DNA from: Coriaria nepalensis
Lineage: Eukaryota > Streptophyta > Magnoliopsida > Cucurbitales > Coriariaceae
DNA length: 64,000 bases
Assembly: GCA_027186245.1 (NCBI GenBank)
Contig: CP114488.1
Span: forward strand, 4,228,501-4,292,500
Direction: 5' to 3'
Shown here: piece by piece, positions 1 through 10,878 of the stretch
Layout: each line of letters opens with the position of its first letter
Position numbering within the stretch: position 1 is the stretch's first letter
Translations under genes and position numbers: made by a program
Notes under the pieces: model-generated
Told to the model about the DNA's origin: nothing
The model's database searches: none
The model's input: only the letters and a program-made list of their open reading frames with translations

Positions 1-1740
1 GAAGCTATCACCTGGCTAGTTATTGCCCAAGGCCTAAAGGACTGTTGTTAGGCTGTTCGTGCTATACTTTGAAGAAATAGGGCATCCTCCCCGGACATTC
101 TTACACTCTCACATACGTCTGAGCTGGAGTAAGCGAGGATGGTACTAAACCACCTTGGAGAAGGACAAACAAATAACTAGCCTTCCTCCAGTCAAAAAAG
201 TTTGAAAAGAGAAATGGTTTATATTGACTAAAAACTAGTAGTACCTCACCTGCCAGTACTCCATCTGTATTGAGTACCAAGAGAAATGCACTCTAAAGTG
301 CGATATTTGATTGTCTGAGATGGATGAGTCAGTTTGTGAGGCTATTATGAGTAAGTCTAGAGAGGAAAGGCACTTCATATTAATCCTAACATCGATTACC
401 TTACTAATTACAGTCTTATATGCGTTGACCCACCGTTAGAGGTCAACCCCCTAATTATCATCCATTATGCTGAGCTTATTGCTCTTCATTAAGGTAGCCC
501 TTCTATTAATAGTTTTGTGATTTAAGTATTTTCTTTTATACATTTGCTAACCCTTATATGTATTGTAGAGAAAGTATCTAGAACCAAGGTCCCAACCTCT
601 ACTGACAAGAAGTACCTAAATATAAAAGGAAGTGGGAGGCCAAAGCAGTGGCCAACCAGGCCAGAAATAGGTAAGGATAACCTATAAGGGCCCTCAATCA
701 GACCAAGAGAACTAAAGCTCAGGACCTTCCTCCTTCAGGCCAATTGAGGGAGGACATATCCAGCTCTTCATCCTCCTCGCCTGCTGTCCTAACTCAGGAA
801 GCCATCATCCCTACTGCCATAATTCTTCAGAGGCTCACTCCTCCACCTCCGCCCTTCTTGTCTTGGTGCACCTTCATCCTGGCATTCCTAACACAACATT
901 TCGAGTCAAGATCTTTGCTGAAGCCCCAGATCAGCAAGGGCTTCCTAAGAGAATATCTGAGGGAGATTTCAGATTTCCACCTGACGTTTGAGAACCTCAA
1001 GCTAGCGGGACTTCCACTTCTTGAAGTCTAGGAGATTCTGAGTTCTAACCTTACCAGAGTAGGAGTATTTTCTCTTATTACTTCTTGATTTCCTCAAATC
1101 CTGACTAACCCATCTTGGTTTCTATTTCCAATGCCAAGTTGCCTTAACCATTATAGGGGCTTCAGTCTAGACCTTTTAGCATGTGGAGGTCAAGCAGCTA
1201 AAGGTTGAGAATAAGAAGCTAAAGCAAAATACCTTGGCCTTGTTCAGTAAGTTAAAGTTAGCTCTGAAAAGGACTAACTGATCAACAAATATTATGAAGA
1301 GGTCGATCTTAGGAAAGATGAAGAGGTTAGAGGGAGGCCCAAGAAAAATTGAGCAATTTTCAGGGCATTCAAGGTGATCTCCATGAGCTCAAGGCTCAAG
1401 TTTTGGATATCGAACAGGCTGATGTGGCCAAGTTTCTAGAATTTGAAGAGTTTTCTGCCATGCAGTCTAAGATGAGTGCCAAGGAAGACATAATCGCACG
1501 AAGTTTGAGATCAGCTTTATGGCATGCCTAGCTAATATCGAGCTGAAGTTTCCTGAGTTGAATATGGAAGACATAGAGCTTTTGAGTGATAACACTTTAG
1601 ATGATGAGGCTAGAGGTGTAGAAGTTGTGCCGACCCCTACTACTACCGAGAGGGAGGTGATAGGAGATAGAGGCCTTTGCCCTCCTAAAGATGTTGTAAT
1701 TGGAGCTGACCATTCTCATACAACTGGTCTATAATCGATT
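1..1740 (+). pseudogene. decayed coding remnant, possibly retrotransposon gag-like
   Basis: No intact gene is present. Pieces of open frame can be followed on the + strand, the clearest from about 1349 to 1734. There a lysine- and glutamate-rich, probably coiled-coil segment (GDLHELKAQVLDIEQ) runs into an acidic tail (LNMEDIELL, then TPTTTERE). The frame changes near 1525, so two overlapping short frames together give one plausible protein end. Upstream (540-1340), similar charged fragments are broken by many stops. Charged coiled-coil tails of this sort occur at the end of gag-like proteins of plant mobile elements. That assignment is inference only, since no zinc knuckle or protease is visible. 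Copia element A lies immediately to the right. Confidence 0.35.
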
Positions 1741-1893
1741 ATGTACTCTTTTTTTTTTTAATTGAATTTGTTCACCATTAATGAAATAACTCATTTTCTT
1801 TCCGTATAATTTTTTTTTAATAATTAGTCTCCTTTTTCACCTCCTCGTTCTCTAAAAAGTGGAAAACCTTCTTAGGGTTGAATTTTATCTATC

Positions 1894-3176
1894 TTAAACC
1901 AAATCACATTTTATTTGAATTTTAAATTAGTTTCTCAAACTAATTTAGATTTGACTTGCCTAATCTTAATATTAAATTGATATCTCATAACAACTTAATA
2001 GTAGCTAACATATTTAATTTTGAATTTCGAAATTCACCACAATATTTAAATACATCTTTTTATTAATTAGTTATCTAATTAATTAATTAACACAAATTAT
2101 CTCATAGTTACATATTTGCATCAGAAAACTATTTTCTTTGCAAATGAACCCTTTCTCTACCTTTGTCACTCTTACCCTATACAATTTTTTATAGAAACGA
2201 CCTGGGAACCATGGACCTATAATTCTAAACTCTAATAAATTATATTAATAATTAAACTCTTTAATTTAATAAATCTTATTTATTAACCCCAATATTGTTC
2301 CACTAAAAATATGAGATTGCACTCTTACAATTATAGAATAAATTACTCAGCAATCTCTAGTAGTCCATTGATATTATCATTACATGCAATTGTATCCTCC
2401 AATTAATTCATAATTAGAGCCAATTAAAATTACCATTTTACCCTTCCAATTATCTCTTTATCCTTAAGTACCATTAATCCACTAGTGAATAGTAAATTTA
2501 TAACTTAATTATAAATTTGAGTTCAAAACCATTCAGTTCCAGAATTAACTCTCAAGGAAACCAATATACAGTCTTCTATGAAGAATGTTTGAATTTCATA
2601 TCTGCAAATCATATTCTCTGTCGCTTATCCCAATGAACCTCCAAAATAAAAGTCTTTAGCTTGTTTTACAAACAAATCGTGACGAGTAAATCAAAAGATC
2701 CAGTTAACATAAATAAGAGTTCGTGACTACTTAGGATTAAGATTGATGTACATATAATCATTTGTTGATATGAATAAAATTCTTTATGGGAAACGGTATG
2801 TTGATAAAGAATGAATTCATATCGAGTCCAGTCTTATATAATCCAATTTTATAAAGCACCTCCACTAAGATGTCTATCTACATCAATGATTCAGATCTAG
2901 ATCACTTACATTCATAATGCTAGTAGACCGTACTAGCCACCATCAATTAAAGATTTCATATTTTAATTTCTTACAAAAAATTTAATTCATTATCTATAAT
3001 CCTAATTCACTCATACTAATATAATATTATAGTTACATAAATGAATTTGGAATTCTGTGATATTTATACACATTATTCAATAATAACACATTCAAATAAT
3101 TATATAGAAAAATATCACTTTTATTAATTTCATAAAATTATACTTATTACATGCTTTTAGGGCACCATGCCCAACA
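1894..3176 (-). repeat. copia element A: 3' LTR, truncated
   Basis: This segment is colinear with 9588-10878, starting at a shared AAACCAAATCACATTTTATT-like stretch and ending at the shared CATGCC(C/T)AACA terminus. The right end (3176) reads TGTTGGGC on the - strand, a normal copia LTR start, and follows a polypurine tract. About 490 bases corresponding to 9098-9587, the U5 end, are absent on the left, so the LTR is truncated there and its target duplication cannot be read. Confidence 0.85.
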
Positions 3177-3190
3177 ATCTCCCACTTGGC
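3177..3190 (-). other. polypurine tract of copia element A
   Basis: On the - strand this reads GGCCAAGTGGGAGAT directly before the LTR start TGTTGGGC. A purine run abutting the 3' LTR is the plus-strand primer site of LTR retrotransposons, and this exact type (AAGTGGGAGAT then TGTTG) is usual in plant copia elements. Confidence 0.8.
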
Positions 3191-3376
3191 CTAATGCAAG
3201 TGAGGCATCTCCCTTATCCCTATATTACATACATGGTCCTCAAAAGACTTCGTTTGAAGTGTCTTGGTAAACAGATTCGTAAGGTTATGTTCCGATACTA
3301 TTTTCATAACTGTCACATCACGTTGGTGTACTATCTCTCTGATGAGATGATATTTTCTCTCTATGTGCTTGCCCCT

Positions 3377-4960
3377 CTAATGACTCATCGGTTCCTTCAA
3401 ATTAGCAACTGCCCCACTATTGTCACAATATAGGATTATTGAGTTATCCATATTTGGAATAACTTCCAGATCACTATAGAACTTCCTAAGCCAAACTGCC
3501 TCTTTCACTGCTTCACAAGCTGTTATATATTTATCTTCCATGGTAGAGTCTGCAATACTGGATTGTTTGATACTTCTCCAGACTACAACTTCTTCACCAA
3601 GTGTGAACACTGATCTAGAAGTCGACTTTTGACAGTCTTTATCTTATTGAAAATCATAATCAGTGTATCCAGTGGGGTTTAGGTCTCCACCTAAATAAAT
3701 AAGCATATAGTCTCTCGTTCTCCGAAGATACTTGAGAATATGCTTTACCGCTATCCAGTGTTCTAAACCAGGATTTGATTGATAATGAATGACTATCCCT
3801 ATTGCATAACAAATTTAAGGTCTTATACACAACATGACATATATAAGACTGCCTATAGCTAAAGCATATGGAATCTATCTCATCTCTTTTTCTTCATGAG
3901 GTGTCTTTGAACACTGCTTTTTAGAAAAAACTACCCCATGCCCAATGGGTAATTTATCCTTCTTGAAGTTTTGTATTGAGAAACGAGCAATCACCTTATC
4001 TACATAAGAGGCTCAAGACAGTGCCAAATGCTTATTCTTTATATCCCTTAGGATTTGGATTCCTAGAACATAGATCACTTCTCCCAAATCTTTCATTTGG
4101 AATTGCTCGGCTAGCCATTTCTTCATGTTTGACAATATTTCTACATCATTCCCAATGAGTAAAATATCATCTATATAAAGAACTAAGAAAACCACCTTTT
4201 TATCTTTCATGTGTTTATAGACACATGGTTCATTAACATTTTGTTTGAAGCCATACATCTTGATAGTCTCATCAAACCTTAGGTTCGAAGACCTAGAGGC
4301 TTGCTTTAACCCATAAATAGATCTAAGCAACTTGCAAACCTTTTACTCTTGGTCTTTTTGCACAAAACCTGTTAGTTACATCATATAAATGATCTCTTCA
4401 AGATAACAATTTAGAAAAGCTGTTTTGACATCCATTTGCCATATCTCGTAGTCTAAACTAACGACTATGGATAAAAGAATGCGTATAGAATTTAGCATGG
4501 CAATGAGAGGGAAAGTCTCTTCATAATAGACCCATTCCCTTTGGGTATACCTCTTTGCTATAAGTCGTACCTTAAAAGTCTCTACTTTCCCATCTACGCC
4601 TTTTTTTTTTATTGAAGATCCATTTCCATCCAATGAGCCTAACATCTTCAAGTGGATCTACAAGTTCTCAAATAGAATTAGAGTACATAGATTCAATTTA
4701 TAGATGCATTGCATCTTTCCATTCATCCTTGTTAGAATCATCAATTGCCTCATTAAAGATTAGTGGATCATCCTGGTTTGTGTCTGACACTAAAACATGT
4801 GCCTCATGCTCATAACGAATGGGTTGTCTCACAATCCTCCCACTACGATGAGATACTAGAGTGTTCTTACTAGGATTAGTGGTCTTCTAATGTTTTCATT
4901 CATCAAATAGTGATTGAGATGGTTTGATCTGATCATAATTCAATTCCACGAATACTACTT
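3377..4960 (-). pseudogene. copia element A: reverse transcriptase and RNase H (broken)
   Basis: Reading right to left, the RT palm motif appears as IWQMDVKTAFLN followed by YLEEIIYM (about 4376-4460). Then come SIYGLKQASR (about 4290-4325) and the catalytic box VLYIDDILLIGND (about 4150-4190), with DLGEVIYVLGIQI after it. RNase H follows at 3377-3610, with EDKYITACEAVKEAVWLRKF and ILYCDNSGAVA. These motifs are diagnostic of Ty1/copia pol. The segments lie in different frames and are separated by stops near 4335 and 3620-4010, so no functional polyprotein can be made. The order integrase then RT then RNase H on the - strand agrees with the LTR, PPT and PBS. Confidence 0.93.
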
Positions 4961-5289
4961 TACTATAAGGTTTGTAGTTTGTCATATATGTTCGAGAAAG
5001 GTTGCATTTGTCGATACAAACACCTTTTTCTCACTAAGACTGTAAAAGTAACCTCCTCTTATACCGGGAGCATAGCCAATGAATATGCAAACTTCAGATT
5101 GCGAGTCCAACTTTCCAGTCTTAGATTTCAGCACGTGTGCTGGACACCCACATATGCGAAAGGTGTATTTTGTACAAAGTTAGATGGAACTACATTCAAA
5201 ATAGACACCGAGGTTTGAAGTGCATATCTCCAAAATGTGAGTGGTAGGGATGAGTAACTTAATATTGACCTAACCATATCCAATAAGGT

Positions 5290-6250
5290 TCTATTTCTCA
5301 TTTCTGCAACACCATGCTACTATTGTATTCTAGGTGTTGTGAGTTAGAATAAAATACCATATTCCAGCAAATGACCCTTGAATTCAAAATCAAGGTATTC
5401 ACCTCTTCGATCTGATCGAAGTGTTTTAAGTGATTTTCCCAATTACTTTTCAGCTTATGCTTAGAATTCTTTGAACTTTTCAAAAGTTTCAAATTTCCTT
5501 TGTATTAGGTAAATGTATCTGTATATTGAATAATCAACAATGAAGGTGGCAAAATATTCATAACCCCTTCTTGCTTGTACATTTATATGACCATAGATGT
5601 TGTTATGTACTAACTGAAGTGGTTCTATGGCTCTCAAGACCTTTGCAAAGAAATGTCTCTTAGTCATCTTTCTTTCTAAATAGGATTCACAAACCGGAAT
5701 AATGCTAACAATTAGCTCTCTTAAAGGACAATCCTTTACCAACTTGTTTATCCAATTAAGATTGATATGTCATAACTTAAGATGCTAATAATACATATCA
5801 TCACTTTGAGAAATCTTTTGTCGTTTGTTAGATTTAGAATTTGCTACTTTAAATAATTCTGAATTATTTAACGATCGTTTATTTGGTTTATACATATAGA
5901 GTATGTTAGTTTATTTTGCATGACAGATATCGAAACCTTTCTTAGAAATAATAATATCATTATTAATAAAAGAAATATCAAAATATTGTTCATGCAACAT
6001 AGATAAAGAAATCAAATTTATGCAAAATCCAAGAATAAAATAAAATTGTTCAAAACAAGATAATTATTGCTAAAAACTAAACAAACTTCTCCTATTGCTT
6101 TAGCTTAAACGATCACACCATTTCCAACTCTCATCGTCACCTCCCTAATAGCAAGCTCCCTCGAAGAACTAAGTATTTGCACAGAAGAACAAACATGAGT
6201 GGCTCCCAAATCTACTATCCAAGATGACAAAGCATCTTCCATTAAATAGG
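5290..6250 (-). pseudogene. copia element A: protease and integrase (broken)
   Basis: The protease site reads WIVDLGATHVCSS at about 6165-6215, where the family has D-S-G-A; the serine is replaced by leucine. The pre-integrase and integrase core are at 5461-5742: SYLERKMTKRHF, then HNNIYGHINVQARRGYEYF and FATFIVDYS. The usual first catalytic Asp of the core (HTD...) is Asn here. From about 5490 the reading frame shifts, and 5298-5492 carries the rest of the core out of frame. Role if intact: processing the polyprotein and inserting the cDNA. As it stands this is a relic. Confidence 0.88.
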
Positions 6251-6289
6251 TTTCTCAAACAAGTAAATCAAATTTGCCTTTCTTTTTCT

Positions 6290-7129
6290 CCTTTAGCTCA
6301 GAGATATAACATTTTCTCTTCTAGTGGCCATCAACTCTATAGTGGAAACACATTCCTTTGGATTCCTTTTTCTTGGAGTTATCATTGTTCTCCTTGTTTT
6401 TAAGTGACTTCTTGGCTTTCTTTCCCTTTGTGTCCTTACCATTGGTGTTCCTCCTCTTATGATTCTTAGCATAAGACGAATATGGCTTTTGTTCAACAAT
6501 ATTTGCTTCACCCTCTTTGGACTTGGCCTTATTAAGGGTCACAAAAGTCTGTAACTTATTCAACAACTGAGTTATGTTGTACTACAATTTGTTCATAACA
6601 TAGTTAGTAATGAATGTTGCAAAAGTCGATGAGAGTGACTCAAGTATGATGTTAACTTGAGTGCGCTCATCAATGATAACCCTATGTATTTCTGCTTCAT
6701 GCATCAAGTTGATCATGTTAAAAATATGATCTCTGATAGAAAATCCTTTCTTCATCTTGACATGTTTTCATGTTCTAGTAGCCTCATGAAGACTCTGGTC
6801 GGATTGCTGCCTAAACAAGGCCTGGAGAGACTCTAATATCTCATATGCGGTCTCCATGTTTTCACGTTTCTTCCTAAGAACATCATTCATGCTCATTAAC
6901 ATGTAGCATTTTTCCTTGTTATTATTAAATTAGATCTAATGGTCATACTTTTTATGTACATTATGGGCAGCAGTAGCAATGGGCTCTTCACGACATTCCT
7001 TGGTCAAGAAAAATTATTGGCTCTCACAGATTAATACCATATTCAAGTTTGATTTCCATCGCATAGAATTATCACTAGTTAATTTTATTCGTTGAGTAAA
7101 GTGGTAATTGAGTTATTAATTGAAGACAT
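6290..7129 (-). pseudogene. copia element A: gag with degenerate zinc knuckle
   Basis: Translation of the - strand from the ATG at 7129 starts MSSINNSI. After a few stops it shows MRWKSNLNMVL, typical of the gag N-terminus of plant copia elements (UBN2-type). It continues with ENMETAYEILESLQALFRQQ (about 6800-6870) and GFSIRDHIFNMINLMHEAEI (about 6670-6750), the conserved gag core. The nucleocapsid knuckle at about 6320-6345 reads CFHYRVDGHWKRKC, so the second Cys of C-X2-C-X4-H-X4-C is Tyr. A basic KKAKKSLKN stretch precedes it. At least one frameshift and several stops break the frame. Confidence 0.88.
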
Positions 7130-8379
7130 GATGATTGCTGAAATTAAATAAAACATACATGATTCATTATAATTGAAATAAATTTCAAAATTTCAAAATA
7201 GTAAATATGATGCATGAATGCAACAAATAAATCATATTAAGTTATTTATTAATAAACCGCGATAAATTAACTCAATAATTAATATGCTAGCTTAAGGTTA
7301 GTAATAATAATTTCAAATTAATTTTGAGACTTTCCCAAACTTATAAGTAAAACTCAAAATATCTCATATTTTCTCTTTTCCTCATAAGTTATCGTTTATT
7401 CGCTCAAGACCCAATTAACCGCTTAAATCTTAATTATGTCTTTATAAGTGTCACTCATTACTTTGGAATCCATGATTTAACTTGAAAGTTGTGCCTTAGG
7501 GTCGGTCAAGTTTGAAATACATTATTTTTTCATATCTTCTTAAAAAGCCAACTTTGGTATTGATATGGTCTAAAACCTTCCTTAGCGGGACGAAAACAAA
7601 GCTGTTTCGAAGCCCTTTCCATATCTCGAAGTATTGTACTAATAATAGAGACCATATGTTACACTGTCATATCAACTTTTTCCCACTCACTACTTTAAAA
7701 CATGTATTTTTATAGAACATCCAATGTTTCAAATAAAACTAATTAATTACTAGTTAATTAACCAATGAATATAACCATATAATTTATAAATACCAATCAT
7801 ATAATTTAAACTTTTTTATTTCCTATCTTAATAGGACCCTAATCTTATTAGATGAACATAATTTATAATAAATAGGCTAATTACACTCATAAAACTTTAA
7901 TTAAACTCCTTTTTAACAAAGTTGGTCTTTAAAAATCCTAACATAAATGTTTGACTTTATTAATTGTGATTACCAAGTTTAACTCTTTAAGACTTAATCC
8001 ATTTATGTAATTAATTTTGTTAAATAAATTACATAAAAAATAAGACAATCATAATAAATCATGTTTCTACTTATGAGATGCATGATTTTAAAAAAACATT
8101 GTGTGGGTGTTCATGTATGACATGTAATTAACTAATATATGAATATGTTATCAATCAACTCATTCAAGATAAATAAACAGATATGATGGACTGAGTAATT
8201 TTGAGTATTTCTAAAAATTACAGTCTTTGGAAAAATATAAATAAATAAAGAAATAAAAATTATATTAGGGCTTCAATTATTTCATTTTTAAAGAAATCTA
8301 AAATTAGCTAATGAGCTTAAAATATATTATTTTTAAGCCACAAATAAATAGGTTACACCTTTTTGATTGGGTAGGTCAT

Positions 8380-8765
8380 GGGTGAAACCTATAACCCAAT
8401 CCACTATAACAACACGGGCCGAAGCCTTTAGAAACATTAGGGCATGCCGCAGACGGCCGCGGCTTGGGACAGCCACCGCCGGTTGCGACTGTGTGCGCTG
8501 GCCAGGACAGCTGTTGGTTTGCCCACCGACCTTTGGTCGTGGGACAGTGCCCGCGACAAGGTTGGGCTGCGGGAAATTCCCGTGGTCTCTGAAAGCCGTC
8601 GCAGCCTCCGGCAGCCGCTGTGGCCGTTGTAGCCACCGGACAATCCCATGCCCTTTCTGGACCCACGGCAGCCGCTACAGCTGCGGGACAATCCCGCGGC
8701 TTAGCTGTTTGGTTAGTGAGGGTGGCCACATTTGTTGCCATCCATGGACCCCTACATTGGGGCTT
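8380..8765 (-). other. GC-rich island in copia leader (element A)
   Basis: The composition changes abruptly from AT-rich to GC-rich, with runs such as GCCGCAGACGGCCGCGGC and repeated GCAGCCGC and GGGACA(A)TCCC-like units. Open frames exist on both strands here because stop codons are scarce in GC-rich DNA; none looks like a real protein. It sits about 320-700 bases downstream of the PBS. Similar islands occur at the matching place in elements C and D. Confidence 0.7.
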
Positions 8766-8950
8766 CTTCTTCCTCTTTTTCCCACATAATTTTATAATAC
8801 AAAAACTATACAAAAAATCCTATGGCCCATAACGGCTTACATATAAAATCTAGAGAAAGATAATTAAAGAAATTCTTGACCCAAGATCACCATATAATTA
8901 ACGATCTATAATATCAACAATATATTCAAAACACATAAACATCAATTTAA

Positions 8951-9068
8951 TATACATATCTCATATATATGATAGTGCAAGAATCCCACAAAGAGATTAA
9001 TCTATTTAATCTATATACATATCTCATATATATGATAATGCAAGAATCCCACAAAGAGATTAATCTAT
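8951..9068. repeat. 63-bp tandem duplication beside the PBS of element A
   Basis: Two near-identical copies start at 8951 and 9014. Each contains TATACATATCTCATATATAT and CAAGAATCCCACAAAGAGAT and differs at about one base (GATAGTG versus GATAATG). The duplication ends about 15 bases from the PBS. Confidence 0.9.
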
Positions 9069-9083
9069 ATATATAAAAAGATT

Positions 9084-9095
9084 GCTTTGATACCA
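9084..9095 (-). other. primer-binding site of copia element A
   Basis: The - strand reads TGGTATCAAAGC, matching the 3' end of plant initiator tRNA-Met (TGGTATCAGAGC) at 11 of 12 bases. It lies two bases beyond the LTR end (9098), as expected for copia minus-strand priming. Confidence 0.88.
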
Positions 9096-9097
9096 AT

Positions 9098-10878
9098 TGT
9101 TGGAAATTGGATTTAAAAATTCATAGCAGAAGCGATTATTTGTCCTAATATATAACAAAAAATTTTCTAAAAATTCTTAGAGATCCTTTATATATATATA
9201 AATTAATCATATATGCTAGATGAAGAAATCATATCTTAGCCTATGTTAATTGATCGTTAAGACTCACACCACAATCTTCCATGTCGATCTTCAACACACT
9301 AGGACGTGTTGGCAAGTAGAGACAATGTTTTTTTCTCTATAGGGTGATCTCTTCTCATCATTCTTAAATAATTTATAATATGATGTATTTATAGAGTTTT
9401 ATTAGATTTTCTATTTAATATTATTTTTAATTTAAATATGTTAAATTAATTGAATTAATAATTAAAACATAATTAAATGATAATAAAATCACAAGATATC
9501 TTTTAGTGATATCTTTGATTTGGTCAAATCTTTTCAAATTTAATTCAAAACTAACTCAAATCTAATTTAAAATAAAAATTTATTTATTTTAAATCAAATC
9601 ATATTTTATTTGATTTAAAATTAGTTTCTCGAACCATTTAGATTTTACTTGCCTAATCTTAATATTAAATTGATATCTCATAACAACTTAATATTAAATA
9701 ACATATTTATTTCAAAAATTAAAGATATTATTATTATATAAAAATAATTTCGAAATTCACAACAATATTTAAATATATCTTTTAATTAATTAATTTTTTA
9801 ATTTATTAATTAATACTAATTATCTCATAATTACATATTTGCCCCCAAAAAACTATTTCTTTTTCTTTGTCACTCTTACCCTATACTGTGTTTTATAGAA
9901 GCGACCTGGGGACCATAAACGGATAATTACAAGCACCGATAAATTAGATTATTAATTAAACTATTTAATCTAATAAATATTATTTATTAATCCAAATATT
10001 ATTCCACTAAAAATATGAGATTGCATTTTTATAATTATAGAACAAATTACTGAGTAATCTCTAGTAGTCCATTGATACTATCATTACATGCAATTTGATC
10101 CTCCAATATGATTCATAATTAAAACTAGTCAAAATTACCGTTTTATCCCTCTAATTATCTCTTTATCCTTAAGTACCATTAATCCATTAGTGAATGGTCA
10201 ATTTATAACTTAATTATAAATTTGAGCTCAAAACCATTCAGTTCGAGAATTAACTCTCAAGAAAACCAATAAATAGTCTTCTATGAAGAATGTTTGGATT
10301 TCATGTCTTTAAATCATATTCCCAGCCGCTTATCCCAATGAATTTCTAAAAAAAAAGTCTTTAGCCTATTTTACAAACAAACCGGGATGAGTGAATCAAA
10401 AGATCTAGTTGACATAAACAGGAGTTCATGACTACTTAAGATTTAGATTGATCTGCATATGATCATCTGTTGATATGAATACAAATATGTATGGAAAACG
10501 GTATGTTGATAAAGATTTAATTCATATCGAGTCGGTCTTATATAATCCAATTATATAAAGTACCTTAACTAAGATGTCTATCTATATTAGTGATTCGGAT
10601 TTAGAATACTTGCATTCATAATGTTAGTGAATTGTACTCGCAACCATTTATTAAATATTCCATACTTTAATATGTTGTAGACAATTTAATTCATTATCTA
10701 TAATCTTAATGCTCTCGTACTAGTACAAGATTATTATTACATAAATGAATTTGGAATTTTCAATATTTATATACATTATTCAATAATGACACATTCAAAT
10801 AATGATATACAAAAATGTAACTTTTATTAATTTCATAAAATTGTACTTATTACATGCTTTAGGGCAGCATGCCTAACA
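9098..10878 (-). repeat. copia element A: 5' LTR
   Basis: This 1781-bp LTR starts (right end, - strand) with TGTTAGGC and ends (left end) with CCAACA next to the PBS, so it has the TG...CA termini of LTR elements. Its right 1290 bases align with 1894-3176. The two LTR copies differ by many substitutions and small indels, pointing to an old insertion. Confidence 0.88.

Larger units (their letters stand above)
7130..9083 (-). other. copia element A: untranslated leader between PBS and gag
   Basis: This 2-kb stretch lies between the primer-binding site and the gag start. It is AT-rich apart from a GC-rich block at about 8380-8765. The short frames in it have no resemblance to known domains. Near the PBS it holds a 63-bp tandem duplication. 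No protein gene is claimed. Confidence 0.7.

Noticed and set aside
8367..8832. Overlapping open frames of 62-145 codons on both strands
   Set aside because: They exist because the island is GC-rich and short of stop codons; the products are low-complexity Pro/Ala/Cys-rich strings in the leader of element A with no domain.
9084..9095. Possible tRNA gene because of the tRNA-Met match
   Set aside because: Only the 12 bases of the primer-binding site match; no cloverleaf can be drawn. The same holds for the sites at 38500, 43799 and 55062. No tRNA or rRNA gene was seen anywhere in the window.
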